Position numbers and translations under genes: made by a program
DNA from: an uncultured Gammaproteobacteria bacterium
Lineage (GTDB): Bacteria; Pseudomonadota; Gammaproteobacteria; GCA-002705445; GCA-002716945
Assembly (NCBI GenBank): GCA_905479195.1
Contig: CAJQLO010000001.1
Coordinates: 618,694-682,693, forward strand
Length of the DNA stretch: 64,000 nucleotides
Reading direction: 5' to 3'
Shown here: positions 54,530-64,000 of the stretch, in pieces
How the letters are laid out: each line of letters opens with the position of its first letter
How positions within the stretch are numbered: the first letter of the stretch is position 1
Notes under the pieces: model-generated
Told to the model about the DNA's origin: nothing
Databases searched by the model: none
Seen by the model: the letters and a program-made list of their open reading frames with translations, nothing else

Positions 54530-55813
54530 TTACTTTTTATCAAATTGTTCTTCTTCTGTTGATCCCGTAAGAGCTGTAGTTGAAGATGTGCCACCCTGAA
54601 TAACTTGAGTGACCGTATCAAAATAACCAGTACCTACTTCTCTTTGATGTTTAGTAGCGGTATATCCATCTTTTTCTGCAGCAAATTCAGCTTCTTGTAA
54701 TTTAACATACGCAGTCATTTGACTTTCATTATAACCTTTTGCCAATTCAAACATGCTGTAATTTAAAGCATGGAAACCAGCTAGAGTTATAAACTGGAAT
54801 TTATATCCCATTGCGCCTAATTCTTTTTGGAATTTAGCTATCTGTGAATCATCTAATTTTTTCTTCCAATTAAATGAAGGAGAGCAGTTATACGCAAGTA
54901 ATTGCTCAGGGTATTCTTTCTTTAAAGCTTCTGCGAATTTTTTTGCAAAGGCCAAATCTGGGACACCAGTTTCACACCATACTAAATCAGCATATGGAGC
55001 ATAAGCTAACCCACGTGATATAGCCTGGTCAATTCCATTATTTACTCTATAGAAACCTTCAGGAGTTCTTTCGCCTGTGCAAAACTCTTTATCTCTTGGG
55101 TCTATGTCACTTGTAATCAAGTTTGCTGCTTCTGCATCTGTTCTAGCTAATAGAACTGTTGATGTTCCAGAAACATCTGCCGCCAATCTTGCCGCAGCAA
55201 GTTTTTGAACTGCTTCTTGTGTTGGTACAAGAACTTTTCCGCCCATGTGACCACATTTCTTCGCTGATGCTAGTTGATCTTCAAAATGAACACCTGCAGC
55301 ACCTGCTTCAATCATAGCTTTCATAAGCTCAAAAGCATTCAAAACCCCACCAAAACCAGCTTCAGCATCAGCAACTATGGGAAGCATATAATCTACAACC
55401 TCATTGCCTTCAGCAATATTCAACTGATCCGCTCTTCTGAGTGAATTATTAATTCTTTTAATAACAGTTGGTACACTGTCAACTGGATATAATGATTGAT
55501 CTGGATACATTTGCCCTGAACTATTAGCGTCTCCAGCCACTTGCCAACCTGACAAATAAACCGCTTTTAAGCCTGCTTTTGCCTGTTGCATTGCTTGGTT
55601 ACCAGTTAAGGCTCCCAGGGCATTTACAAAATCTTCAGTATTAATCAGATCCCATAGTTTTTCAGCACCATTTTTAGCTAAACTGTGCTCAATTCTTACA
55701 CTACCACTACATCTTACAACTTCTTCAGCCGTGTAGTCTCTTTTAACATTTTTCCATCTAGGGTTAGTATCCCAGTCTTGTTGGATTTCTTTTGCAGATC
55801 TAAGTTTATTCAT
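54530..55813 (-). CDS. aceA: Isocitrate lyase
   Basis: Glyoxylate-shunt enzyme, 427 residues, close to E. coli AceA (434). The catalytic Cys is in [16 protein letters not shown] (about 190), with [10 protein letters not shown] (about 150) and the metal site in YNCSPSFNW (about 315). Located directly upstream of icd on the same strand, so both enzymes competing for isocitrate are probably co-transcribed. No aceB or aceK is in the window. Confidence 0.97.
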   Translation of the reverse strand: MNKLRSAKEIQQDWDTNPRWKNVKRDYTAEEVVRCSGSVRIEHSLAKNGAEKLWDLINTEDFVNALGALTGNQAMQQAKAGLKAVYLSGWQVAGDANSSGQMYPDQSLYPVDSVPTVIKRINNSLRRADQLNIAEGNEVVDYMLPIVADAEAGFGGVLNAFELMKAMIEAGAAGVHFEDQLASAKKCGHMGGKVLVPTQEAVQKLAAARLAADVSGTSTVLLARTDAEAANLITSDIDPRDKEFCTGERTPEGFYRVNNGIDQAISRGLAYAPYADLVWCETGVPDLAFAKKFAEALKKEYPEQLLAYNCSPSFNWKKKLDDSQIAKFQKELGAMGYKFQFITLAGFHALNYSMFELAKGYNESQMTAYVKLQEAEFAAEKDGYTATKHQREVGTGYFDTVTQVIQGGTSSTTALTGSTEEEQFDKK

Positions 55814-55891
55814 TGTTACCTCTTGAACATCGATATATTATAAATTAGCGTAGATGATACTATTAAGTAGTCTAATTAACAAATATAAATA

Positions 55892-56971
55892 ATGAATTCT
55901 AATAAAAAAATCATAGTTGGCATGTCGGGAGGCGTAGATTCCTCAATAACAGCCGTATTATTGAAACAATCTGGTTATGATGTTTCAGGATTATTTATGA
56001 AAAATTGGGAAGAGGATGATTCAGATGATGCTTGTAATTCAAAAAGAGATTATGATGATGCTCTCAGAATATCTAAAAAATTAGGCATAAAACTCTCTAC
56101 GGTAAATTTTTCAGATAAGTACTGGGACTTAGTTTTCAAAAGATTTATTGATGAGTTGAATCAAGGTTTAACTCCTAATCCTGATATTTATTGTAATAAA
56201 GAAATAAAATTTAACTATTTCATGAACTATGCCTTGTCACTTGGATGCGATAAAGTTGCAACAGGCCATTATGCAATGATAAAAGGCAATGAGCCAGATC
56301 TAACATTAAATATTCCTAAAGATAAATTAAAAGATCAAACATATTTTTTATATATGCTAAATCAAAGTATCATGAAGAACTTAATCTTCCCTCTTCAAGA
56401 TATTGATAAAAACGAGGTTAAAAATATTGCCAAAGATTTTGATTTATCTATTTATCGAAAAAAAGAAAGTATGGGGATATGTTTTATAGGAAAAAAAGAT
56501 TTCTCAAGTTTCATCAAGAAATATATAAATGCTAAAAATGGCAATATATGCGATGAAGATGGTTATATACTTGGAGAACATGATGGCATTTTTAATTATA
56601 CAATTGGGCAACGAAAAGGTATAAGAATTGGTGGGAATAAAAATTATAGTGAAAAGCCATGGTTTGTTATCGGCAAAGATATTGATGGGAATAAATTAAT
56701 TATAAGCCAGGATCAAGATAGACTGATTTCATCAGGGAAAGTAGGACTTAAAAATATCAACTGGGTACGCTCACAACCTTCCGCAAGTTTTATATGCAAA
56801 GCAAGGTTTCGACATGGGGGGAAATTAATACCTGTCAATGTTAGCGAAGATAACGATAAGTATCATCTAGATATGTTAGATGGAGAAAGGGCAGTTACTC
56901 CTGGCCAATCAGCTGTATTCTATATTGGTGATGAATGTATAGGCGGGGGTATAATTAGCTACGTATGTTAA
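55892..56971 (+). CDS. mnmA: tRNA-specific 2-thiouridylase MnmA
   Basis: 359 residues. Thiolates U34 of Lys, Glu and Gln tRNAs. PP-loop GMSGGVDSSI (about 9-18), catalytic Cys pair in TPNPDIYCNKEIKF (about 97) and MGICFIGKKDF (about 195), then the C-terminal beta domains with PWFVIGKD and PGQSAVFYIGDECIGGG. The stop overlaps the hflD ATG by 7 bases. Confidence 0.97.
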   Translation: MNSNKKIIVGMSGGVDSSITAVLLKQSGYDVSGLFMKNWEEDDSDDACNSKRDYDDALRISKKLGIKLSTVNFSDKYWDLVFKRFIDELNQGLTPNPDIYCNKEIKFNYFMNYALSLGCDKVATGHYAMIKGNEPDLTLNIPKDKLKDQTYFLYMLNQSIMKNLIFPLQDIDKNEVKNIAKDFDLSIYRKKESMGICFIGKKDFSSFIKKYINAKNGNICDEDGYILGEHDGIFNYTIGQRKGIRIGGNKNYSEKPWFVIGKDIDGNKLIISQDQDRLISSGKVGLKNINWVRSQPSASFICKARFRHGGKLIPVNVSEDNDKYHLDMLDGERAVTPGQSAVFYIGDECIGGGIISYVC

Positions 56972-57591
56972 TAAAGAATATAGATGAGCAAACAATAGCA
57001 TTAGCTGGCTTATATCAGTCTTGCTATGTTGTATCAAATATTGCCTGGAAAGGAGAATATAGTGAACAGGACTTTCTTCCCTTGGTTAATAGTATTTTGA
57101 AAATTGACTCTACAATCGTTAAAGACATATATATAGATATTGATAATATTAATTCAGGATTTATTTATCTAAAAAAGCAGATAATAGGTGATATATTCAC
57201 AAGAAGTAGTGAGACAAGAAGATACGTTGAATCTTTAAAAATATTATCTAATCATTTGATGGGTAACCAGAAAACTATAATTCTAATGCAAACTCTACTG
57301 AAAGAATTAGAGGAAAATGCTGGTGACCTAACTATAGATGAAAAGGCTGAGAAATTATCAGAGATATATCGAAAAACACTGAGTAAATTTGAACCTAGAA
57401 TTATTGTTAATGGAGAGAATAAGTATCTTACTAATCCTGTTCATGCCTCAAGAATAAGAACAGCTCTATTTGCAGGCGTAAGAGCAACACTCTTATGGGA
57501 ACAGCTTGGAGGATCTAAATGGAAATTATTTCTATTCAAATCCTCTTTTTCAAAAACAATAGATTCATATATTAGCTCTACGAAGAGCTAG
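56965..57591 (+). CDS. hflD: HflD lysogenization-regulator homologue
   Basis: 208 residues, all-helical. EQTIALAGLYQSCYVVSNIAWKGEY (about 8-32) and NPVHASRIRTALFAGVRATLLWEQLGGSKW (about 152-180) are the conserved HflD blocks. The mnmA-hflD-purB order is usual in gammaproteobacteria; here purB starts only about 5.9 kb further on. Its 3' end overlaps the acnA 3' end (opposite strand) by 14 bases. Confidence 0.93.
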   Translation: MLIKNIDEQTIALAGLYQSCYVVSNIAWKGEYSEQDFLPLVNSILKIDSTIVKDIYIDIDNINSGFIYLKKQIIGDIFTRSSETRRYVESLKILSNHLMGNQKTIILMQTLLKELEENAGDLTIDEKAEKLSEIYRKTLSKFEPRIIVNGENKYLTNPVHASRIRTALFAGVRATLLWEQLGGSKWKLFLFKSSFSKTIDSYISSTKS

Positions 57592-60169
57592 CAATATTTT
57601 TTAATACGTAATTAAGTATTCCGTCATTTGTGAAATAATTCCATTCCATAGCAGTATCTATTCTAATTTTTACACTGAACTCAAATGGCTTGTTATCTTT
57701 AGTTGTCATAATTTTAACTGACTTGTCATTTATATTTATCTCATCAATTGTAAATTGAGCAGTTTTATCTAAACCAAGTGAGTCAAAATTATTGTTATCT
57801 AAATACTCTAAAGGTAATACACCCATTCCTACAAGATTAGAGCGATGAATACGCTCATAGCTTTCTGCTATAACTGCCCTCACACCTAATAATTTAGTTC
57901 CTTTCGCAGCCCAGTCTCTTGAAGAACCACAGCCATAATTTTTACCTGAAAAAATAATAAGGTTATCATTCGATTGCCTATATTTTTCAGCAGCATCAAA
58001 TATAGACATTTCTTCTTTTGATGGAATATGAATAGTGAAACCACCTGTTGTTTCAGGAACAAGCTTATTAGCAATTCTAATATTTGCAAAAGTTCCTCTT
58101 TTCATAATCTTATAGTTACCTCGTCTAGAACCATAAGAGTTAAAGTCTGCAATTTGAGTTCCATTTTTAACTAAGAATTTTCCAGCAGGCGTCGAATCCT
58201 TAAAAGATCCAGCAGGCGATATATGATCAGTTGTAACACTGTCTCCTAGAATTAATAATGGGTATGCGTCAGCTATTGAATCAAGTTTATGTAAATCATC
58301 ATTTATATTTTCAAAAAATGGAGATGGTTGTATATATGTTGAATCTTCTTGCCAATTAAAATATTCAGAATCATCAGTGCTAATATCTTTCCAGTTTGTG
58401 TCGCCATCAAATAGATCAGCATATGAATCAGTAAACATTTTTCTATCAATATTTTTATCAACAACCGAGCGTATTTCATCAGATGAAGGCCAGATATCAC
58501 TTAGATATACATCATTTCCGCTCAAATCTTTGCCGAGACTTTCCTTGGATATATCGAGCCCGATTTGTCCAACCAAAGAATAAGCAATTACGAGCATTGG
58601 TGATGCTAAGAAATTCATTTTTATCTCTGGATGAATACGTCCTTCAAAGTTTCTATTTCCAGATAATATTGAACTAACTATAAGATCTTTATTTGCAATT
58701 TCTTCGACATACTTATCTTTTAATGGTCCTGAGTTCCCAATACATGTTGTGCAACCATAGCCAATAATATTAAAACCAAGCTTATCAAAATACTCAATTA
58801 ATTTAGCCTTTTCTAAATAATTTTTAACAACCCTTGACCCAGGAGCTAATGATGTTTTAACCCACTCCTTAACCTTAAGTCCTTTTTCAACAGCTTTTTT
58901 AGCTAACAAGCCAGCACCAATAATTACACTAGGATTAGATGTATTAGTACAACTTGTAATGGCAGCAATCATTATCGCCCCATCGACTATTCCAGAGTCA
59001 TCTTGTGATATATCTTTTTTTTGTTTCGTTATTTCATCCGTTACAATCTTTTTTACATCCCTAAGATTAACTCTATCCTCTGGTCTCTTTGGCCCAGATA
59101 AACATGCTTGTACGCTAGAAATATCAAGATATAAATTATCACTATATATAATTTCATCAGACGCATCCCTGAATAGACCAACCTTTTTAGAATACTCTTC
59201 GATTATCTTTATATGCGATTCTTCCTTGCCCGTGGTATGCATATAACTTAAAGTCATATCGTCTATAGGGAAAAATCCACATGTAGCACCATATTCTGGA
59301 GCCATATTTGCTATAGTACAACGATCCGCAATTGACAAAGAATCTAAGGCATCACCATAAAATTCTACGAACTTACCAACAACATTTGCCGCACGTAACT
59401 GTTCAACTATAGTTAAAACTAAATCAGTTGCAGTAGTAGATTTCTCTAGCCTGCCAGTCAACTGAAAACCAATTACTTCTGGTAGTAACATAGGTATTGG
59501 TTGCCCTAGCATAGCAGCTTCTGCTTCAATGCCTCCAACTCCCCATCCAAGTACACCAAGACCATTAACCATTGTCGTATGGGAATCTGTTCCTACCACA
59601 GTATCAGGATATAAAGTTTTATTCTTATTGAAAATAACTTGGGAAATATACTCGATATTAATCTGATGAATAATGCCATTGTTAGGCGGTACAATTCTAA
59701 GGTTTTCAAATGCACTCTGGCCCCATTTTAACAGTCTATATCTTTCAATATTTCTTTTATATTCAAGTTGTGTATTTAAATCTTTAGAGTCGGCAGTACC
59801 ATAGTGATCAACCATAACAGAATGATCTATTATTAAATCAGTTTGGCATTGAGGGTTAATTGATTTTGGATCCCCATTTAGTTTTTTAACAGCATCACGC
59901 ATAGATGCTAAATCAACAACTGCTGGTACGCCAGTAAAGTCTTGCATGATAACTCGGCTAGGATAAAAAGTTATCTCTGTTTGATCTTGAATACTTCCAT
60001 TCCATGACATGAACTTATCAATAACATCGTTTGAATCAGATTTATTATTTCTTATATAGTTTTCAAGTAATACTCTAAGCGAGTATGGCAAGTGTTTAAT
60101 TTTAGCCTTATTAATATTATAAATATCATATGACTGGTCTGATTGCTCAAGCTTGTCTTTAAAATCCAT
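57578..60169 (-). CDS. acnA: Aconitate hydratase, AcnA/IRP type
   Basis: 863 residues. Monomeric aconitase. ATP-independent [4Fe-4S] Cys are visible in AAITSCTNTSNPSV (about 404) and YGCTTCIGNSG (about 470-480). GTDSHTTMVNGLGVLGWGVGGIEAE (about 190-215) is the conserved substrate block, and domain 4 has GSRRGN and GCGSSRDWAAKG (about 745). Probably provides isocitrate to icd/aceA. Confidence 0.97.
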   Translation of the reverse strand: MDFKDKLEQSDQSYDIYNINKAKIKHLPYSLRVLLENYIRNNKSDSNDVIDKFMSWNGSIQDQTEITFYPSRVIMQDFTGVPAVVDLASMRDAVKKLNGDPKSINPQCQTDLIIDHSVMVDHYGTADSKDLNTQLEYKRNIERYRLLKWGQSAFENLRIVPPNNGIIHQINIEYISQVIFNKNKTLYPDTVVGTDSHTTMVNGLGVLGWGVGGIEAEAAMLGQPIPMLLPEVIGFQLTGRLEKSTTATDLVLTIVEQLRAANVVGKFVEFYGDALDSLSIADRCTIANMAPEYGATCGFFPIDDMTLSYMHTTGKEESHIKIIEEYSKKVGLFRDASDEIIYSDNLYLDISSVQACLSGPKRPEDRVNLRDVKKIVTDEITKQKKDISQDDSGIVDGAIMIAAITSCTNTSNPSVIIGAGLLAKKAVEKGLKVKEWVKTSLAPGSRVVKNYLEKAKLIEYFDKLGFNIIGYGCTTCIGNSGPLKDKYVEEIANKDLIVSSILSGNRNFEGRIHPEIKMNFLASPMLVIAYSLVGQIGLDISKESLGKDLSGNDVYLSDIWPSSDEIRSVVDKNIDRKMFTDSYADLFDGDTNWKDISTDDSEYFNWQEDSTYIQPSPFFENINDDLHKLDSIADAYPLLILGDSVTTDHISPAGSFKDSTPAGKFLVKNGTQIADFNSYGSRRGNYKIMKRGTFANIRIANKLVPETTGGFTIHIPSKEEMSIFDAAEKYRQSNDNLIIFSGKNYGCGSSRDWAAKGTKLLGVRAVIAESYERIHRSNLVGMGVLPLEYLDNNNFDSLGLDKTAQFTIDEININDKSVKIMTTKDNKPFEFSVKIRIDTAMEWNYFTNDGILNYVLKNIASSS

Positions 60170-60230
60170 GTTTTCTTATCCCTCAAAAAATTGTCAACAT
60201 TTTATCATATAATTCAATAAAAATTCTGTT

Positions 60231-60665
60231 TTATTTAGCTGGTACTACTTTTTTAATATGCTCAATACTGATTCCATAAGGATTATCAGCTTTATTATTA
60301 TCAAAAACTCCAATTATTCTCTTGCCCTCGCTTCTTCCAGCCATAGCCTCATTTAGGATATCTTCTAGTTTTTTACTATATTTTAATTTATATAACCTAG
60401 GAAGAGAGTTATTTGAAATATTTTCAACTAAAACAATAAATTGATTATCTATTTTCTTAACATATAAGATATTAAATTTATCAGGAAAATCTAATGTGAC
60501 TGGATAGCCCAAATTATCAAATATCTTCACTTGTAAAAATAAGAATAAGAATAGTATTGATATAGACAAATATATCATTTTTTTAAAAGATTCTTTTTTG
60601 ATGAGAGAAAAAATTAATATTCCATAAACTACTGTTAATAATATAATAACAAAATAAATATTCAT
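60231..60665 (-). CDS. Unknown protein of the ExbB/ExbD-like cluster, two TM helices
   Basis: 144 residues. Two hydrophobic helices at about 3-20 and 29-48 are joined by a short basic loop, followed by a soluble domain of about 95 residues (strands near 58-85, helix near 95-110). No signal peptide cut. No family recognised. It starts 4 bases after the stop of the ExbD-like gene, so it likely belongs to the same complex. Topology by the positive-inside rule is ambiguous. Confidence 0.75.
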   Translation of the reverse strand: MNIYFVIILLTVVYGILIFSLIKKESFKKMIYLSISILFLFLFLQVKIFDNLGYPVTLDFPDKFNILYVKKIDNQFIVLVENISNNSLPRLYKLKYSKKLEDILNEAMAGRSEGKRIIGVFDNNKADNPYGISIEHIKKVVPAK

Positions 60666-60669
60666 TTTA

Positions 60670-61278
60670 CTAATAACCTTTCAAGCTATACGGGGTAAGT
60701 ATTTCATTTACTGCATAAATAGATTTAAAATTTCCTTCTGAGTCAAGGCGGAATTTTGTTATTGTTAGCTCTGTATCTTCATTCTTTAGAATAACATCTC
60801 CTACGAATACTAGCCTTAAAGATGGGTTTACTTTTTCAATAATTATTTTAGCTTCAACCGGACTATTACTTTTATGATCATATAAATATAAGTTAACAAC
60901 ATATTCTCCTGGAATAATACCTCGTAACGTTACTACTTCACGATTTATGGGATAAATAACTTCTTTACCATCAATGATAATTTTATCATTTACCACTCCC
61001 CTGTCGTCCCTATCTAAGTGTAACCATCCAGCGTCTTTTTTTAAATATGATACGATCTCACCATTGGGGTCTTTAACCCAAAGATCTATATCATCTGGAA
61101 GACTATCCTTCCAGTCAACAGTTATAATATACTCGGCTTTCATATTAACATTACCAAGCTTAGTAATAGGGTTTATAAATAACATAGTTATGAAGAATAG
61201 AAATGTAAAGCCTAGAAGAATATTAAACAATAAGTCTGTAAATGGATCAAAGTTAGAATATCTTTTTTTCATCTTCAT
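60670..61278 (-). CDS. ExbD/MotB-like single-TM protein with a DUF2135-type periplasmic domain
   Basis: 202 residues. The N terminus FDPFTDLLFNILLGFTFLFF (about 10-29) matches the ExbD/TolR/MotB stator helix (xxPxxDxxxxLLxxF) with Asp15 in the proton-carrying position. After the helix, ITVDWKDSLPDDIDLWVKDPNGE (about 52-74) resembles the metal-binding beta-sandwich of DUF2135/YfaP-like domains, rather than the TonB- or peptidoglycan-binding C-terminal part of known stators. Overlaps the ExbB-like gene by 26 bases. Confidence 0.75.
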   Translation of the reverse strand: MKMKKRYSNFDPFTDLLFNILLGFTFLFFITMLFINPITKLGNVNMKAEYIITVDWKDSLPDDIDLWVKDPNGEIVSYLKKDAGWLHLDRDDRGVVNDKIIIDGKEVIYPINREVVTLRGIIPGEYVVNLYLYDHKSNSPVEAKIIIEKVNPSLRLVFVGDVILKNEDTELTITKFRLDSEGNFKSIYAVNEILTPYSLKGY

Positions 61279-61996
61279 AAATTTTCTTTAGTTCATCGTC
61301 AAAAAATGGAATACATATATTGCATATATGAAATATCTTATAAACAAATGTCTCTAAATATTTATACTGCATTGATAATAAAATTGATGTTACTAATCCA
61401 GTTAAGGTTGTATATAGGGCAACCTTCATTCCGTCACTCATATTTTGAAGCAATGTATTCATTAAGGTAAAATCAAAATTTTCAATCTCAGTAATTGCTG
61501 ACAACATTATGATAAACCCTATGACTGTTCCAACAAGCCCCAGTTTTAATAATAAATCTACAACAAACCATCCTGTTTCTAATTTAGCAGTTAAATCATT
61601 CTCGAAGCTATTTCTTACTTCCTTCGACTCCCTGCTATTAGAGTTTAAAGTGATAATTGATTTAATATACTTTGCTATAATGATATCGCCATCATGATTT
61701 GATTTTTCAAAATACAAAATATTTTTTACTGCATCTTTTTTTGAATTAGACGATAAATTTTCTAAAAATAATTCAATATTTAAATATCTATCCTTGATAA
61801 AAAATAATTCCATTCCAACTTTTAAGGTAAAAATAAAAAAAATAAATATTATTAAAGAAGATATATGACTAATATCATTAAATAACATTAAAGTTAAAAA
61901 TCCAAGTTGATGCATTATCAGCAAAGCAATGATTAAACTTATAAAAAATAAAAACCATTTTATAAAAATTAAATCACTTATATGTTTCTTTAACAT
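61253..61996 (-). CDS. MotA/TolQ/ExbB-family proton-channel protein
   Basis: 247 residues. Four likely membrane helices (about 10-30, 38-60, 145-168, 188-212). The family core is VVDLLLKLGLVGTVIGFIIML (about 141-161) and GMKVALYTTLTGLVTSILLSM (about 185-205), the two helices that make the ion channel with the partner Asp helix. The large cytoplasmic loop between helices 2 and 3 (about 65-140) is longer than in ExbB. It starts 6 bases after the fumC stop; the partner gene is directly downstream. Confidence 0.85.
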   Translation of the reverse strand: MLKKHISDLIFIKWFLFFISLIIALLIMHQLGFLTLMLFNDISHISSLIIFIFFIFTLKVGMELFFIKDRYLNIELFLENLSSNSKKDAVKNILYFEKSNHDGDIIIAKYIKSIITLNSNSRESKEVRNSFENDLTAKLETGWFVVDLLLKLGLVGTVIGFIIMLSAITEIENFDFTLMNTLLQNMSDGMKVALYTTLTGLVTSILLSMQYKYLETFVYKIFHICNICIPFFDDELKKIYEDEKKIF

Positions 61997-62002
61997 GATT
62001 GG

Positions 62003-63382
62003 TTAGATTAATTTTTTTGGATCTAATAGCTTCAAGATCTGAGATCTTGTTAAATTAGTTTTTTCTTCCGTGATGTCTATAATAGATTTATTTGTCTTAT
62101 AAGCTTCTTTTACTATTTTTGACGCTAAATCATAACCAATTGTTTCATTTAATTTAGTGGCAATAATAGGATTCTTTTCCAAATTTAATTGAATATTTTT
62201 TTTATTGACTTTGAAAGTATCAATAGTATCAGCTAAAGAATAAACAGAATTTATTAATAAATTAAAAGACTCTATTATATTTTTTGAAATAAGAGGAAGC
62301 ATTGTATTTAGCTGAAAATTTCCAGATATACAAGCTATGTTAATAGCACTGTGGTGACCTGTTACCTGTGCCATCGCCATCAATACTGCTTCAGGAATCA
62401 CGGGGTTTATTTTACCTGGCATTATACTACTCCCTGGTTGCAAAGGTTTCAGAGTAATCTCTGAAAGACCCGAAACTGGTCCGCTATTCATCCATCTTAG
62501 GTCATTAGATATTTTCGTTAAGGACGAGGCAACTCTGAGTAATGCTCCGCTCATAGTCAAAATATGATTTTGAGAACTAATCATTTCAGATTTATTTGGA
62601 TTAGATGTAAATTTTGCACCTGTCTTTCCTAGGATTTTATTTAGCTCAGTAGAAACTAATTTCCCAAAATTCTTTGGAGCATTTAACCCTGTTCCAATTG
62701 CAGTTCCACCTATAGGTAAATACTGTAATTCTTCAGCACTTTGAAGTAATGGTTGGTTACAATGCACTATCTGCTCTCTCCAAGACTCTATTTCATAACT
62801 CAAAGATAAAGGCACGGCATCCATTAAATGTGTTCTACCAGATTTGATAATATCTTTTACTTCAAATTCTTTATCAATTAGCTTCATTGTAAAATAATCC
62901 AAGGCATCATTTAACTCTAGAGCTAACAGCACAGAACAAATATTGATTGTTGTTGGGATTACATCATTTGAACTCTGTGATTTATTAATATCATCATTAG
63001 GGTGAATTTTTTTCTTGAGCTTTTTAGAGACAGTAGTTGCTAATACTTCATTCATATTCATATTAGTGCTCGTACCTGATCCAGTTTGGTACAAGTCAAT
63101 CGGAAATTGATCATAATATTTATCAATATTTTTATGAATATCTAATGCACAACTACTAATAGCTTTTGCTGTTGTAGCTGGCATTAATTTTGCCTTATGA
63201 TTAGCCAATGCACAGGCAGCTTTTAGCGCAGCCAATGATTCTATGAAATCTGGGGGGAACACATCTCCGCTAATCTTAAAGTTATCTATTGCTCTTTGAG
63301 TTTGAGCACCATAAAGTGCAGTTTTAGGAACTTTTACCTTTCCCAGTGAGTCCTCTTCTGTTCTGAAAGTAATTTTTTTCAT
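62003..63382 (-). CDS. fumC: Fumarate hydratase, class II
   Basis: 459 residues. Oxygen-stable tetrameric fumarase. Signature GSSIMPGKINPVIPEA (about 325-340), QTGSGTSTNMNMNEVLA (about 101-117), SSNDVIPTTINI (about 135-147) and SGRTHLMDAVPLSL are all present. The long form without iron-sulfur cysteines fits class II. Divergent from purB over a 63-base gap. Confidence 0.96.
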   Translation of the reverse strand: MKKITFRTEEDSLGKVKVPKTALYGAQTQRAIDNFKISGDVFPPDFIESLAALKAACALANHKAKLMPATTAKAISSCALDIHKNIDKYYDQFPIDLYQTGSGTSTNMNMNEVLATTVSKKLKKKIHPNDDINKSQSSNDVIPTTINICSVLLALELNDALDYFTMKLIDKEFEVKDIIKSGRTHLMDAVPLSLSYEIESWREQIVHCNQPLLQSAEELQYLPIGGTAIGTGLNAPKNFGKLVSTELNKILGKTGAKFTSNPNKSEMISSQNHILTMSGALLRVASSLTKISNDLRWMNSGPVSGLSEITLKPLQPGSSIMPGKINPVIPEAVLMAMAQVTGHHSAINIACISGNFQLNTMLPLISKNIIESFNLLINSVYSLADTIDTFKVNKKNIQLNLEKNPIIATKLNETIGYDLASKIVKEAYKTNKSIIDITEEKTNLTRSQILKLLDPKKLI

Positions 63383-63445
63383 ATTATTTTTTTAAATTTA
63401 TAATTATTATTATGTTATAATATCATCTTTGAGATGAATGTGGTT

Positions 63446-64000
63446 ATGAAAAAAGATGATTTACTCTCAATCTCTCCTCTAGATGGAAGATATTCAGATG
63501 CATGTAAAGACATAAGCGATGTCTTCTCTGAATACAGCTTAATTAAACATAGAGTCTTTGTTGAGATTAAATGGTTTATATTTTTATCGAAAATTGACAA
63601 AATCAAAGGACTTCCAAAAGTCAAAGCTAAGGATGAAAAATTCTTGCTAAATATTTATGATAGTTTTAGCTTGAGTGACGCAAAACTAGTGAAAAAATTA
63701 GAAAGCACAACCAAGCATGATGTAAAAGCTGTAGAATATTTCTTAAAATTAAAATTTGATGCTAAGCCTGGTCTAAAAAAATATAAAGAGTATATTCATA
63801 TATGCTGCACTTCAGAAGATATCAACAATCTTTCTTATGCTCTTATGGTGAAGACAGGTCAGGGTTTAATCTTAAATAAACTCAGTAACTTGAATGCATT
63901 AATTAAAAAATATACAAAAAAGTATTCTAAAAATATTATGTTGTCGCACACCCATGGTCAGCCTGCAACTCCAACATCAATGGGAAAAGAATTCTTAAAT
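63446..64000 (+). CDS. purB: Adenylosuccinate lyase (partial, cut by window end)
   Basis: Only the first about 185 codons are inside the window. MKKDDLLSISPLDGRYSDA is the gammaproteobacterial PurB opening; CCTSEDINNLSYALMVK and LSHTHGQPATPTSMGKEF (about 170) give the catalytic His region. An in-frame ATG at 63434 (MNVVMKK) is also possible. Purine step 8 and AMP synthesis. Confidence 0.96.
   Translation, partial: MKKDDLLSISPLDGRYSDACKDISDVFSEYSLIKHRVFVEIKWFIFLSKIDKIKGLPKVKAKDEKFLLNIYDSFSLSDAKLVKKLESTTKHDVKAVEYFLKLKFDAKPGLKKYKEYIHICCTSEDINNLSYALMVKTGQGLILNKLSNLNALIKKYTKKYSKNIMLSHTHGQPATPTSMGKEFLN

Noticed and set aside
63415-63624. 69-residue minus-strand frame at the fumC-purB junction
   Set aside because: It is antisense to the clear PurB start.

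Overview
The window is a densely packed, AT-rich bacterial chromosome segment (about one third G+C by eye). The gene families and gene pairs (rpmF-plsX-fabH, uvrC-pgsA, nrdR-ribD, mnmA-hflD, a NusG-like RfaH, an MsrPQ pair, SoxB) point to a low-GC gammaproteobacterium. A SoxB thiosulfate-oxidation enzyme, very short intergenic gaps and low G+C suggest a streamlined marine sulfur oxidiser, perhaps related to the SUP05/Thioglobus group. That lineage guess is an inference; no 16S gene is present.

Positions 1-17314 (all minus strand) form a cell-surface glycan locus. It holds an O-antigen ligase-like protein, UDP-glucose dehydrogenase and an RfaH-type antiterminator. A predicted promoter and an ops-like element follow, and then a long operon: a nonulosonate synthase with no ATG start, an EPS-associated MarR regulator, a Wzz-like chain-length protein, a flippase-type ABC exporter, LegB, LegC, NeuC/LegG, a HisF/HisH/PseA-like amidotransferase triad, a GSCFA protein, a CMAH-like metallo-beta-lactamase-fold protein and an unrecognised protein. 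Together these would make an activated acetamidino-legionaminic-type sugar and export a glycan carrying it. The acetyltransferase and CMP-transferase steps are not seen and may lie left of the window.

Positions 17320-24016 hold formate-THF ligase and then a tRNA-rich variable segment. It contains tRNA-Leu, a chimeric Leu/Cys tRNA pseudogene, tRNA-Cys and tRNA-Gly, interleaved with two methyltransferases, a GT4 glycosyltransferase, a PIG-L deacetylase and a lipoprotein.

Positions 24033-43028 are housekeeping: pgsA, uvrC, fabH-plsX-rpmF, maf, a thiL-nusB-ribH-ribBA-ribE-ribD-nrdR-glyA run, soxB-msrQ-msrP and purL. tmRNA follows at 43257.

Positions 43600-52900 are more accessory: a lipoprotein, gamma-glutamyltransferase, a nucleoside phosphorylase-like protein, a gene-poor gap with degenerate repeats, unknown proteins, several sub-60-residue ORFs in ATGA-coupled pairs, a TorF/Gcw-like outer-membrane protein, a YdjM-like membrane protein, a free-standing sigma-70 region 1.1-like protein, an AlkA-like glycosylase, and an iscU next to an IscR that lacks its cluster cysteines.

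Positions 52955-64000 group central carbon genes (icd, aceA, acnA, fumC) around mnmA-hflD, with purB starting at the right edge. Between acnA and fumC lies a three-gene ExbB/ExbD-like (MotAB-like) membrane cluster with an unusual extracytoplasmic domain. This cluster and the ops-controlled nonulosonate locus are the best candidates for something undescribed.
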